The notes: generated by a model not told the origin, from the letters alone. A stretch of 34,856 nt of DNA from Gammaproteobacteria bacterium (GCA_030428835.1 JAUIEP010000038.1:1-34856), one strand, 5' to 3'; positions 18,633 to 27,023 are shown, counted from the stretch's first letter. Made by a program: numbers and translations.

Positions 18633-18648
18633 CGCAAGGAACGTGCCA
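18633..18648 (-). promoter_or_regulatory. Sigma-54 promoter of the sensor kinase operon
   Basis: Read on the minus strand, TGGCACGTTCCTTGCG matches TGGCACG-N4-TTGCW at every position but the last. GG is at 18647-18646 and GC at 18635-18634 with ten bases between. The predicted start near 18622 leaves about 47 bases before the GTG at 18575. Confidence 0.8.
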
Positions 18649-18693
18649 CGCGGTCGGCTACCCCCGGACGCGGGTCGCGTTGGATTATCCAGC

Positions 18694-18714
18694 GTGCGAA
18701 TACGCCCGACGCAC
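18694..18714. promoter_or_regulatory. Dyad GTGCG-N11-CGCAC upstream of the kinase promoter
   Basis: A 5+5 inverted repeat centred about 82 bases upstream of the predicted start of the kinase operon, an enhancer-like position. Its right half contains GACGCA, also present in the dyad at 2002-2017 before the urea operon. Half spacing differs between the two, so a shared regulator is speculative. Confidence 0.3.
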
Positions 18715-18766
18715 GGGTGAGGCCACCCGCTACACGCTATTACCTGGGGATAGGCGCCCGGGGTAT

Positions 18767-18784
18767 GACCCCGTCGACGGGGTC
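18767..18784. repeat. Perfect 18-bp palindrome in the kinase upstream region
   Basis: GACCCCGTC followed directly by its reverse complement GACGGGGTC. An overlapping alternative hairpin is GGGGT-ATG-ACCCC (18760-18772). It lies about 85 bases after the stop of the deazaflavin-oxidoreductase-like gene and about 150 before the kinase transcription start. No T tract follows on either strand, so an operator is as likely as a terminator. Confidence 0.6.
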
Positions 18785-18870
18785 GTGCGCCAAAATGTCT
18801 CGCGCGTGCACCACATTAGATCGCTGTATCCTCGTGCCGGGGTCATGGACTGCCTGCGGAGCGCCCACCT

Positions 18871-19386
18871 TCAGGACTGCCGGATGCCCGTCGCGTCGGA
18901 TGCCTTGAACACGGCCGTCGGCTCCACGGCCTGGAACGCGAGCACCGGCAACACCCGCGACGTCGACGCCTGGTAGTCCGCGTAGAACGGGTGGCAGTCG
19001 ATGAAGAACGTCCAGAGCTTGTCCCGCTCGGCACCTTCGGCCTCGCGCCACGTGGCGCGGAACGCCTGCGTGGCGATCTGTATCTCCAGCTCCGGGCTGG
19101 CGATGATATTGAGGTACCACTCCGGGTGGTGATCCGCGCCGCCCTTCGAGGCGCACACGATCACCTCGCCGCCGATGTCGGCGTAGGTGAGCGGCGTGAT
19201 GAAGGTCTTGCCGCTGTTGCGGCCGCGGTATTTCACCAGGCAGTGCGTGGCGAAGTAGCGGCCGCCGACGGCGGTGATGTCCATGATGTGGCCCTCCACA
19301 CCGCCCGAGGTGAGATAGGCCTCACGGTGATCCGTGACCCAGTCGCGGCGCGTGGCGCTGATGGCGGCGGATGATTCGTCACTCAT
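18871..19386 (-). CDS. Nitroreductase-family deazaflavin-dependent oxidoreductase (DUF385/Ddn-like)
   Basis: A 171-residue protein of the split-beta-barrel DUF385/Ddn family, whose best-known members use coenzyme F420H2 to reduce quinones or nitro compounds. The family core is recognisable: KYRGRNSGKTFITPLTYADI, then VIVCASKGGADHHPEWYLNI and ASPELEIQIATQAF. It is the last gene of the leftward arm after the CoA-transferase and EthD genes, so a redox role in the same pathway is likely. A paralogue lies at 28761-29207 on the other arm. F420 use is not proven; some relatives bind other flavins or have no known cofactor. Confidence 0.85.
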   Translation of the reverse strand: MSDESSAAISATRRDWVTDHREAYLTSGGVEGHIMDITAVGGRYFATHCLVKYRGRNSGKTFITPLTYADIGGEVIVCASKGGADHHPEWYLNIIASPELEIQIATQAFRATWREAEGAERDKLWTFFIDCHPFYADYQASTSRVLPVLAFQAVEPTAVFKASDATGIRQS

Positions 19387-19425
19387 GTTGTGCTCCTCTC
19401 AATCGTTGTCGAACGCGTGCGCCGT

Positions 19426-19839
19426 TCAGTCGCCATACCTCAGGTCGACATGGGTCGCCTCGCCGTTGGGGCCCATGGGCGAGTCCCATTCTATGACCGA
19501 GCAGACGGGATTGGCATGGGAGGCGAAGAGTTTCTGCTCGTCCGCCTTGATAGCCGCCAGTCGCTCGGGGTCCTGCATGACGCGCTGCGAGTTCTCGAAG
19601 TCCTCGCGGCTGTTCCACCAGATCTCCATGATGCAGTCGTAGCCCGGGTCGTGGACCTCGCCGGTCACGGGGTTCTTCTCGTGCTGCAGGTAGCGCCTTA
19701 CGTAGCGCACGGCGTTGGGTATGGAGGGCGAGCGCCCCATGCGCTTGGACAACTGCGAATGCTGGTTCTCGTAGTAGTCCATGAACTCCTCCATGGACAT
19801 GTCCGGGTGCTTGCGGAAAAAACAGATCTGCTTGAACAC
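19426..19839 (-). CDS. EthD-domain (dimeric alpha/beta-barrel) protein
   Basis: A 137-residue protein of the EthD/dimeric alpha-beta barrel type: MFKQICFFRKHPDMSMEEFMDYYENQH is the typical opening, and YDCIMEIWWNSREDFENSQ the typical second strand-helix unit. EthD proteins accompany P450 systems in ether degradation and several CoA-ester catabolic clusters; their biochemical role is poorly defined. The start is GTG 19839 with a GAGGA ribosome site upstream. It lies 184 bases after the CoA-transferase gene and 39 bases before the DUF385 gene, in the same direction. Confidence 0.82.
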   Translation of the reverse strand: MFKQICFFRKHPDMSMEEFMDYYENQHSQLSKRMGRSPSIPNAVRYVRRYLQHEKNPVTGEVHDPGYDCIMEIWWNSREDFENSQRVMQDPERLAAIKADEQKLFASHANPVCSVIEWDSPMGPNGEATHVDLRYGD

Positions 19840-20023
19840 GTCGGGTCCTCGTTATGTCGGTGTCGTGTGCGCCGATGCGATTCCATGTGTTCCGGGTACA
19901 GCGGCGCAACGTTATTCAAAGTAATAGCCGCGCAACCCGTCGAATGCAACCACGGGATCGCGCGCAATCCCCGCCGGGCGTTGGTTATCCTGCAGGCAAG
20001 AGGCGGGTGCTGCTCGCCGGCTG

Positions 20024-21244
20024 TCAGGGAATAACGCCCTGCGCCTGCAATGCGGCGATGCGTTCCCAGTCGTAGCCCATCTCGAGCAGCACGGCCTCTG
20101 TATGTTCGCCGAGTTCCGGTGCCCGTCGCAGCGCCGGGGGAGTCTCGTCGAACTGCACGGGGACCGCGGGCAGCCGGTATGCCGGAGCGCCGCCGGCTGC
20201 CTCGACCTCGCCGATGTAGCTGTTGGCGATAACCTGCGGGTCGTCGGGCAGTTCCTCCATGCGTTGCACGGGAGCCCACGGAACGTCGACGCTGCGCAGT
20301 ACCTCCTTGCACTGTGTAAAGCTGCGTTTACCGAACTCGCCGTCCAATGCCGCGATGCACTCGGCGCTGTTGGCGCGCCGCGCTGCGATATCCGCGAACC
20401 TCGGGTCGTCCACCAGGTCCTCGCGGCCGAGCGCGCGACACAGCTCCGGCCAGTGGCGATCACCCTGCAGCATCATGAGCTGGATGAAGCGCCCGTCGGC
20501 GGCGCGATAGGTGCCCGTGAGTGGGTTGGGGGAGTTCGTGCGTTCGCCCGGGCGCGGAATGTCGCGGCCCTGGAGCACGCTTAGCAGATCCGAGGAGAGC
20601 GTCCACATGGCTGTCGCAAGCAACGAGACGTCGACCACCGACCCCTCTCCCTTGCGCTGTTGTTTCAGCAGGGCGCCGGCGACGCCGAAAGCAATCGCCA
20701 TGGCGCCGTTGCGGTCGCCCATCGCGCCGCGTTGCGTGATCGGGTAGTCCCGGTCGGGAGGCGTCAGTGCATCGGCGACGCCGCCGCGCGCGAAAAACGC
20801 CGAGGCGTCGTAACCGGCCTGGTCGGCGTCCGGGCCGCGCACACCGAAGCCGTGCCCCCTGGCATACACCAGGCGCGGGAAGCGCGCGCGCAACTGGTCG
20901 GCGTCCAGTCCCAGGCGCTGCAGCGCCGCCGGTCGCAGGCTGGTGAGAAAGACATCGGCGGACTCCAGCAACTGGAACAGCACATCGCGACCGGCTTCCG
21001 CTTTAATATCGATGGCGAGGGAGCGCTTGCCGCGGTTGGCGAGTGCGACCGACAGGTTGACGCCGCCGCTGTCCGTGCCGATGCCCTGGGTGGCCAGCGC
21101 GCGGTAGGGGTCGCCGTCGGGGTGTTCGACGCGAATGACATCGGCGCCCCAGTCGGCGAGCAGGGCGCCGGCCACGGGCACGAAAACCCACTGGGCGAGT
21201 TCGACCACGCGTACGCCCTCGAAGATATCGGTCACGGGTTCCAT
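20024..21244 (-). CDS. CaiB/BaiF-type (family III) CoA-transferase
   Basis: A 406-residue family III CoA-transferase, normal in length. It starts FEGVRVVELAQWVFVPVAGALLADWGADVIRVEHP, and has SLAIDIK, SADVFLTSLRP and YARGHGFG. The expected nucleophile is Asp146 in GYDASAFFARGG, and GSVVDVSLL follows. It should move CoA between an acyl-CoA donor and a carboxylate, activating a substrate or intermediate for beta-oxidation. It is the first gene of the leftward arm, opposite the TetR gene, with a good promoter carrying a possible TetR box. The carboxylate substrate cannot be read from sequence. Confidence 0.92.
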   Translation of the reverse strand: MEPVTDIFEGVRVVELAQWVFVPVAGALLADWGADVIRVEHPDGDPYRALATQGIGTDSGGVNLSVALANRGKRSLAIDIKAEAGRDVLFQLLESADVFLTSLRPAALQRLGLDADQLRARFPRLVYARGHGFGVRGPDADQAGYDASAFFARGGVADALTPPDRDYPITQRGAMGDRNGAMAIAFGVAGALLKQQRKGEGSVVDVSLLATAMWTLSSDLLSVLQGRDIPRPGERTNSPNPLTGTYRAADGRFIQLMMLQGDRHWPELCRALGREDLVDDPRFADIAARRANSAECIAALDGEFGKRSFTQCKEVLRSVDVPWAPVQRMEELPDDPQVIANSYIGEVEAAGGAPAYRLPAVPVQFDETPPALRRAPELGEHTEAVLLEMGYDWERIAALQAQGVIP

Positions 21245-21336
21245 GGGGTGCCCCTGTGTTGGTGAGACGTCTTGCAGACGCTGCGAAGGCCTTGCCAGCC
21301 GTTACCTTCGGCGGCCTTTTCGATCGACTGCAAGTT

Positions 21337-21365
21337 ACTCTAAAGGCAACAAAAAGTTGTGTCAA
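21337..21365 (-). promoter_or_regulatory. Sigma-70 promoter for the leftward arm
   Basis: On the minus strand TTGACA (21365-21360, perfect) is followed after 17 bases by TAGAGT (21342-21337, 4/6). The spacer holds the CAAC-N5-GTTG box. Transcription would start near 21330, about 86 bases before the CoA-transferase ATG. Confidence 0.65.
21347..21359. promoter_or_regulatory. Probable TetR-family operator, box 1
   Basis: CAACAAAAAGTTG, an inverted repeat CAAC-N5-GTTG lying exactly between the -35 and -10 of the leftward promoter. The same arms and spacing occur in box 2 on the opposite promoter, next to a TetR gene. Confidence 0.55.
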
Positions 21366-21454
21366 CGCCGCCAGATTTCGGCCGTCTCATTCGCCGCTGG
21401 GCGCTGATAGGGCGGTTTTCCGCCACCCGGGGGCCGTGCCCTCGATCTAAAACG

Positions 21455-21467
21455 CAACTACTAGTTG
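21455..21467. promoter_or_regulatory. Probable TetR-family operator, box 2
   Basis: CAACTACTAGTTG is a perfect palindrome around a central C and shares CAAC-N5-GTTG with box 1. Its last three bases are the first three of the rightward -35 TTGACA, so a bound repressor would block that promoter. Confidence 0.65.
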
Positions 21468-21494
21468 ACATTAATCCGAGCTGCCGCCTAAGCT
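21465..21494 (+). promoter_or_regulatory. Sigma-70 promoter for the rightward (TetR-P450) arm
   Basis: TTGACA at 21465-21470 is a perfect -35. TAAGCT at 21489-21494, 18 bases on, is a fair -10 (3/6). The leader to the TetR ATG is about 105 bases; it is GC-rich and no riboswitch is recognised in it. Confidence 0.55.
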
Positions 21495-21605
21495 GTCTCC
21501 CTGGTGGTGATCGGTGCGAGGCGGCCCCTTCCCCTGGGGTGAATTTCCGGGGGTTGGCACGGCGCCGGCTTGCAGGCGCGGGAGGATGGCGCAGGTGAAC
21601 AGCTT

Positions 21606-22271
21606 ATGAGTACCGCGGTTGCGGGTAAGAAGCAGGCGCGCGGGAGTGACCGCCGCACCAGCGGCGTGCAGCGCCAGGGTCGCGCGGCGAAGGTGGTCGA
21701 GAGCGTGCTCAAGGCCACCGGCGAAGAACTCAATCGCGTCGGCTATGCCAACCTGCGCGTGGAGTCTGTGGCGGAGCAGGCGGGCGTCAACAAGACCACC
21801 ATTTACCGCCGCTGGCCCACCAAGGCCCTGCTGGTGTCCGACACGCTCGATTCCCATTTCCAGGCCGACCGCGAGATGCCCGACACCGGCAGCCTGCGCA
21901 ACGATTTCATCGAGTATCTCGGCAACATGGCAACGCTCAGCCGCGCCGCCATGTGGCGCGGCATACTCTCCGCGCTTTCCGGCCGTACCGACCCCGAGGT
22001 GGAAGCGGTGGCGCGCAAGCTCTACCTGCGCGAGCGCCATTTCAGGACGCGACTGGTACAACGCGCTATTGATCGCGGCGAACTGCCGCGCCAGGCGAAC
22101 GCCGAACTGGTGGGTGACATGTGCTCCGCGCCGGTGCTGCGGCGCCTGCTGACCTTCGGCGAAATTGTCAAGCAAGACTATATTGAAGCGGTCGTCGACA
22201 CCGCGCTGGCCGGCACGGTGGTGGTCGCGGCGCGTGGCGGCGTCGACAACCTGGTTTACGGCAGGGATTGA
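21606..22271 (+). CDS. TetR/AcrR-family transcriptional regulator
   Basis: A 221-residue TetR-type regulator. The N-terminal helix-turn-helix lies at about residues 35-75 (LRVESVAEQAGVNKTTIYRRWPTKALLV), followed by an alpha-helical ligand-binding domain. ATG 21606 is preferred to an in-frame TTG at 21570 because AGGTGA is properly spaced before it. It is the first gene of the rightward operon, so it probably represses itself, the P450-led operon and the divergent CoA-transferase arm through the two CAAC-N5-GTTG boxes. The inducer is likely a pathway substrate or CoA ester. The P450 ATG follows 29 bases after its stop. Confidence 0.9.
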   Translation: MSTAVAGKKQARGSDRRTSGVQRQGRAAKVVESVLKATGEELNRVGYANLRVESVAEQAGVNKTTIYRRWPTKALLVSDTLDSHFQADREMPDTGSLRNDFIEYLGNMATLSRAAMWRGILSALSGRTDPEVEAVARKLYLRERHFRTRLVQRAIDRGELPRQANAELVGDMCSAPVLRRLLTFGEIVKQDYIEAVVDTALAGTVVVAARGGVDNLVYGRD

Positions 22272-22300
22272 GAGCCCTGCGCACGCACGGGAGAACAGGC

Positions 22301-23590
22301 ATGGCGGAATCACTGGTAGCTGAAGACGCGCGTTACGCGCAGTTGTTCGACGTGGTCAAGGAGGCGTCGTCCCACGGCGGCGACGTGTTCGGTGATCTCA
22401 CGCCCGGCATGAATGCCCTGCGCGACAGGTACCCGGTGATGAAGGGCTCCCTGCGCGAACTGCTGGAGCTGCCGCCCGCGCCGCACACGATGTACGAGAA
22501 CGAACGGCCGCACTACACGGTGCTCAACTACGCGCTGTGCAACCGGGCACTGCGCGAGAACCTGCTGTTCTCCTCCGAGGTGTACGAGGAGAGTCCCGGT
22601 GTGCGGCAACTCGGCAAGGTGATCCTCAAGATGGTGGGCGACGAACACCTGCGCTACCGCAAGATGGTGCAGCCCATGTTTATCCGGCCGCGCGCGATGA
22701 CCTGGTGGCGCAAGAACTGGATCGAAAATTCCGTTGCCGCGCTCATGGAGCGCCTGGGCACGATGGATAAGGCCGACCTCAACCTGGATCTCTGCGCGCG
22801 CCTGCCCGTCAGTATCGTCACCCAGGGCATGGGGCTCGGCGGCGAGGATGCGCTGACGTTCCGCGTGCACCTGCAAAAGAGCATGATGGCGCGCACGCTG
22901 CCCATTGAAGAGGTGATGCAGGCCTCCGGCGAAGTGCAGCGCATGTTGAAGGAGGTAATCTCATCGCGCCGGGAAAACCCGCAGGACGACGTGGTGACCG
23001 AACTGGTGCGGTGCGAGCTGGAACTGGAAGACGGCAGCACGCGACCGCTGGAAGACGATGAGATATTCGCCTACTGCCGCCTGATCATCCTCGCTGGCGG
23101 CGGCACCACCTGGCGCCAGCTCGGCATCACCCTGTACCAGTTGCTCAGCAACCACCAGTTATGGGAGGCCTGCCGCGAGGATCGCGACCTGGTGGAGCCG
23201 GCCATTGAGGAGGGCGCCCGCTGGATGCCGACGGACCCGGTGTTTTCGCGCCTGGTGAAGGAGGACGTGGAGCTGGAGGGCGTGACCATTCCCGCGGGTT
23301 CGCGACTGGACATGTGTCTCGGCGCCGCCAACCGCGACCCGGCGGTGTGGGACAACCCCGACGTGTACGACATCCACCGCCCGCGCGGCGACAAACCGCA
23401 TCTCGGCTTCGGCATGGGACCGCACCGTTGCCTGGGGCTGGAGGTGGCCAAGCAGGAGATGGTGGTGGCCATCAACGCGCTGCTGGATATATTCCCGAAC
23501 CTGCGCCTGGACGCGGCGGCGCCGGAGCCGCAGTTGCTCGGTGGCCTGGAACAGCGCGGCATGTCCGCTATTCCTGTCGTTCTCAAGTAA
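22301..23590 (+). CDS. Cytochrome P450 (first of two)
   Basis: A 429-residue soluble bacterial P450 that should hydroxylate a hydrophobic substrate using electrons from separate ferredoxin partners, none of which is encoded here. The I-helix motif is AGGGTT (265-270), ExxR is EGAR (304-307), and the haem loop is FGMGPHRCLG (370-379) with ligand Cys377. ATG 22301 with GGGAGA upstream is preferred to a TTG at 22268 inside the TetR 3' end. It overlaps nothing and is followed by the aldehyde dehydrogenase within 2-11 bases, so its product may be oxidised further by the next two genes. Confidence 0.95.
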   Translation: MAESLVAEDARYAQLFDVVKEASSHGGDVFGDLTPGMNALRDRYPVMKGSLRELLELPPAPHTMYENERPHYTVLNYALCNRALRENLLFSSEVYEESPGVRQLGKVILKMVGDEHLRYRKMVQPMFIRPRAMTWWRKNWIENSVAALMERLGTMDKADLNLDLCARLPVSIVTQGMGLGGEDALTFRVHLQKSMMARTLPIEEVMQASGEVQRMLKEVISSRRENPQDDVVTELVRCELELEDGSTRPLEDDEIFAYCRLIILAGGGTTWRQLGITLYQLLSNHQLWEACREDRDLVEPAIEEGARWMPTDPVFSRLVKEDVELEGVTIPAGSRLDMCLGAANRDPAVWDNPDVYDIHRPRGDKPHLGFGMGPHRCLGLEVAKQEMVVAINALLDIFPNLRLDAAAPEPQLLGGLEQRGMSAIPVVLK

Positions 23591-23592
23591 CG

Positions 23593-25071
23593 GTGCCGCC
23601 GGTGACCGAACAACAGCCAGCGGGATTCGTTAACGGCGCGTTCATCGCGGGCGCAGGTGCCGACATCTGCGTTGAGGACCCGTCCACGGGCGTGGCATTC
23701 GCGCGCTTTCCCGGCCTGGATGTCGCACAGGTGGCGTCCGCCATCGAGGCCGCGCGCGCGGCCTTCGACAGCGGCGCCTGGAGCGGGTTGCCGGCGCCGG
23801 AACGCGCGGCCGCGTTGCGTCGTTTTATCGGCGCGCTCGCCGCGAGGAGCGAACACATCATCGATACCGTTGTGCGCGAGGCCGGCTGTCCGCGGCACAG
23901 CGGCGTGATGATGGCGCAGGTGCTGGCGCCGCTGAAGCAGGCGGGCGACACCCTCGAGTTGTTCCTGTCGCTGCCGGAGGTGGAGGAGAACCCGCTGCCA
24001 CTGGCCGAGCGCATCAATCCCATGGGCCAGGTAGTGCAGAGCCTGCGCCGCTTCACGCCGACCGGTGTGGTCGCTGCCATCGCCGCGTACAATTTTCCGT
24101 TCTACACCGCGCTGTGGAAGGTGGTGCCCGCACTCATCACCGGCAACACGGTGGTGTTGCGGCCGAATCCGCTCACGCCGTTGTCTGCGCTCGCGCTCGC
24201 CGAGGCGGCGCATGAGGCGGAGCTGCCGCCGGGTGTGCTGAATATCGTGCTCGAGGCGGGGCTGGAGGGCAGCCGGTTGCTGACCACTGACCCGGCCGTG
24301 GACATGGTGGCCTTTACCGGTTCATCGACCGTGGGCGAACAGGTCATGGCGCAGGCGGCGCCCACCATGAAGCGCCTGCAACTGGAACTCGGCGGCAAGT
24401 CCGCGCAGGTCTTCCTGCCCGACGCGCTGGACCAGGTGATCGCCGCCGCCATGGGCGTGTGCATGGCCCACGCCGGGCAGGGCTGTGCGCTCGGTACGCG
24501 CCTGTTTGTGCCGGAAGGCAGCAAGGCGGAACTCCTGCAACACCTGGCGGCGGTCGGCTCCATCAGGGTCGGCCCCGCGGACGACCCCGACACGCAGATG
24601 GGCCCGCTCATCAGCCGCGCGCAGGTGGAACGCTGCGAACACTATGTACAGGCGGCCGTTGCGCACGGCGCCACGATCGTGGTCGGCGGCGAGCGGCCCT
24701 CTGGCCTCGGCGACGGTTTCTACTACGCGCCCACGGTGCTGGACGTGCCGGACAACGACAATCCCGCCGCGCAGGATGAAATCTTCGGGCCGGTGGTCTG
24801 CGTCATTGGCTATCGCGACCTCGACCACGCGGTCGCCATGGCCAACGACTCGCGCTTCGGCCTGTCTGGCTATGTGCACGGCAAGGACCGCAAGGCGGCT
24901 CTCGACGTCGCGCTGCGCATCAACAGCGGCACGGTGAACGTGAACGCGGGACTCATGAGCGCGTACGCGTCGTCCGGTGGCCAGCGCATGAGCGGGATCG
25001 GCCGCGAACGCGGCATCGAGGGACTGCGCATCTACCAACAACTCACCTGCCTGAACATTGGGGGACTCTGA
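23593..25071 (+). CDS. Aldehyde dehydrogenase family protein
   Basis: An approximately 492-residue NAD(P)-dependent aldehyde dehydrogenase. The key residues are present: Asn167 (YNFPF), Glu265 (LELGGKS), Cys298 (GQGCALGTR) and FTGSSTVG (241-248). The coenzyme-binding Lys of the usual KPSE motif is Arg here (VLRPNPLTP). It probably oxidises a pathway aldehyde to the acid. The start is uncertain between GTG 23593 and GTG 23602; neither has a good ribosome site, and coupling to the P450 stop three bases upstream is likely. The frame is also open back into the P450 gene, but that extension is a shadow. Confidence 0.92.
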   Translation: MPPVTEQQPAGFVNGAFIAGAGADICVEDPSTGVAFARFPGLDVAQVASAIEAARAAFDSGAWSGLPAPERAAALRRFIGALAARSEHIIDTVVREAGCPRHSGVMMAQVLAPLKQAGDTLELFLSLPEVEENPLPLAERINPMGQVVQSLRRFTPTGVVAAIAAYNFPFYTALWKVVPALITGNTVVLRPNPLTPLSALALAEAAHEAELPPGVLNIVLEAGLEGSRLLTTDPAVDMVAFTGSSTVGEQVMAQAAPTMKRLQLELGGKSAQVFLPDALDQVIAAAMGVCMAHAGQGCALGTRLFVPEGSKAELLQHLAAVGSIRVGPADDPDTQMGPLISRAQVERCEHYVQAAVAHGATIVVGGERPSGLGDGFYYAPTVLDVPDNDNPAAQDEIFGPVVCVIGYRDLDHAVAMANDSRFGLSGYVHGKDRKAALDVALRINSGTVNVNAGLMSAYASSGGQRMSGIGRERGIEGLRIYQQLTCLNIGGL

Positions 25072-25074
25072 GTC

Positions 25075-25854
25075 ATGCAAGGGTTATTGCACGGGAAAGT
25101 GTGTGTCATCACGGGCGCGGGTTCCGGCGTGGGCCGCGCCGCCTGCCTTTTGTTCGCCGAGCACGGCGCGAAGGTCGTGGCGGCGGATATCGACACGGCC
25201 GCTGTGGAGGAAACGGTGGCCGCGGTCGCGGCCGACGGCGGCGAAGCGCTGGCGGTGCAGTGCGATGTCACGGATGCCGCATCCGTCGACGCGCTGGTGG
25301 CTCAGGCCGTCGCGACGTTCGACCGTCTCGACGTGATGTACAACAACGCCGGCGTCACCACCCAGCCCGGCCAGACGTTCATGGACGCCTCGGATGCGGA
25401 TCTCGAGAAGCTCACGGCCGTCAACGTGGGCGGTGTCATCCACGGCTGCAAGGCGGCCATCCGCCAGTTCGAGGCGCAGGGTGGCGGCGGCGCGATTGTC
25501 ATCACCGCGTCGGTCGCGGGCCTTATCGGTTTCGGCGGCGTCGTCTACGGCTCGTCCAAGGGCGCGGTGACCAGCCTCACCCGCGGGCTCGCACTGGAGG
25601 TGGCCGGGCGCGGCATTCGCGTCAACTCGGTCTGCCCGGCGGCGATGCCGACCAACTTCGGTGGCGGGGTGCTCAAGGCCTCGGAGGCAGCGCAGCAGCA
25701 CACGGCGGCCTACCATCCACTGGGCCGCGTGGTGGAGCCGCGCGAATGCGCCGCCGCGGCGCTGTTTCTCGCCTCGGACCTCGCCGCCAACATCACCGGC
25801 GTCAACCTGCCGGTGGACGGCGGCCTGTCCGCCGGCAAGCCCCTCGGCCGTTGA
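25075..25854 (+). CDS. Short-chain dehydrogenase/reductase (classical SDR)
   Basis: A 259-residue classical SDR, NAD(P)-linked alcohol or ketone oxidoreductase. The cofactor motif TGAGSGVG is at 13-20, NNAG at 90-93, and the catalytic Ser146, Tyr158 and Lys162 are all present (YGSSK). Asp38 and Asp40 after the second strand (ADID) favour NAD(H). It starts three bases after the aldehyde dehydrogenase stop. It probably oxidises an alcohol made by the P450 or during side-chain degradation. Confidence 0.93.
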   Translation: MQGLLHGKVCVITGAGSGVGRAACLLFAEHGAKVVAADIDTAAVEETVAAVAADGGEALAVQCDVTDAASVDALVAQAVATFDRLDVMYNNAGVTTQPGQTFMDASDADLEKLTAVNVGGVIHGCKAAIRQFEAQGGGGAIVITASVAGLIGFGGVVYGSSKGAVTSLTRGLALEVAGRGIRVNSVCPAAMPTNFGGGVLKASEAAQQHTAAYHPLGRVVEPRECAAAALFLASDLAANITGVNLPVDGGLSAGKPLGR

Positions 25855-25867
25855 GGTAAGACGGCGG

Positions 25868-27007
25868 ATGCGCGGCAAGTGTGCGATCGTCGGCCTCGGT
25901 GTCACCGAGCAGGGCATCGGTATCGGCCTGGAAGGCCGCGAGCTGCGCGCCCGCGCGGTGGACCTCGCACTGGCCGACGCCGGCCTGCCGCGCGACGCGA
26001 TCGACGGTTACATCCGCGCCCACGTTGCGCCGGAGGACCTGCGCCACATGGGGCTGTCCCCGAACTTTTCCGTGTCGATGATGACCGGCGGCGCGACGCC
26101 CGTGTTTGCCATCGTCGCCGCCATGGCATTGATCGAGGCCGGGCAGGCGGAGGTGGTCGCGTGCGTGTACGGCGAGGCCCAGTCCGCCGCGGCGATCACC
26201 GGCAAGCCCGACATCGTGTCCTACGGCTATGGCTACCCCATGCTCTACGGTTTGCTGGGCGCCGCCGCAACCCATGCCTTCCACGCGCAGCGTCACATGC
26301 ACCTGTACGGCACCACCTCCGAACACCTGGGCGCCGTGGCGGTGACGCAACGCGATTACGCGGTGGCGCGCCCCGGCACGCTGGGGTTCGGCAAGCCGCT
26401 GACGCTGGCGGAACACCAGGCGTCGCCGCTGATTACCGACCCGCTGCGCCGCTACGACTGTACCCGCAACACCGATGGCGGCGTCGCGGTGCTGGTGACT
26501 TCAGCCGGGCGCGCACGCAGCCTGCGCGCGCGGCCCGTGTTTATCCTGGGCGCCGGCACCGGCCACAACATCGTGAACTGGCACCGGGGACTGGTATATG
26601 AGAACCACGACAACGTCGCGCCGGCGAAGGCGCGCGCGCTCGGGCAGGCGGGAATGACGCTCGACGATATCGACATGGCGCAGCTCTACGACCCGTTCAC
26701 CATCTCGCCGCTGATGCAGTTGGAAGCCTACGGCGTCGTGCCGGAAGGGCACGGCGGACCGTTCTACGCTGAGGGCGGGGCGCGCCCCGACGGCGCGATG
26801 CCCACGAATACAGGAGGCGGTCAATTGTCGGCGTACTACAGCACGGGTTTCACGGGTGTCGCCGAGGCGGTGCTGCAGTTGCGCGGCCAGGCGGGCGCGG
26901 GCCAGTTGCACAAGGCGGAGACGTCATTGGTGAGCGGCCACGGCATGAACGCGGGCGTGCAGAACACCTGGGCCCACGCCTGCATGATCCTCGGGCGCAA
27001 TCCATGA
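25868..27007 (+). CDS. Thiolase-superfamily SCP-x/Ltp2-like protein lacking the condensing Cys
   Basis: A 379-residue lipid-transfer/SCP-x type thiolase homologue. The fold is clear from the N-terminal CAIVGLGVTEQG through DIDMAQLYDPFTISPLMQLE to VSGHGMNAGVQNTWAHACMI. The region where thiolases carry the acylated Cys (about 70-85, SVSMMTGGATPVFAIVAAM) has none. This is the pattern of non-thiolytic members such as Ltp2, which with a DUF35 partner performs retro-aldol cleavage of steroid side-chain CoA esters. The DUF35 gene follows 16 bases downstream, supporting a complex. ATG 25868 is chosen over upstream in-frame positions overlapping the SDR gene. The substrate is unknown. Confidence 0.85.
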   Translation: MRGKCAIVGLGVTEQGIGIGLEGRELRARAVDLALADAGLPRDAIDGYIRAHVAPEDLRHMGLSPNFSVSMMTGGATPVFAIVAAMALIEAGQAEVVACVYGEAQSAAAITGKPDIVSYGYGYPMLYGLLGAAATHAFHAQRHMHLYGTTSEHLGAVAVTQRDYAVARPGTLGFGKPLTLAEHQASPLITDPLRRYDCTRNTDGGVAVLVTSAGRARSLRARPVFILGAGTGHNIVNWHRGLVYENHDNVAPAKARALGQAGMTLDDIDMAQLYDPFTISPLMQLEAYGVVPEGHGGPFYAEGGARPDGAMPTNTGGGQLSAYYSTGFTGVAEAVLQLRGQAGAGQLHKAETSLVSGHGMNAGVQNTWAHACMILGRNP

Positions 27008-27023
27008 CGCGGCAGGCAACGCA

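Noticed and set aside
19840-20023. Promoter for the EthD gene (TTGCAT...TATTAC on the minus strand)
   Set aside because: Only 3/6 and 4/6 matches; the gene can be read from the CoA-transferase promoter. Nothing else convincing is seen in this gap.
21555-21575. Sigma-54-like TGGCACG followed by TTGCA in the TetR leader
   Set aside because: The two elements are separated by eight bases, not four, so GG-N10-GC does not place a TTGC box; a sigma-70 promoter upstream explains the gene better.
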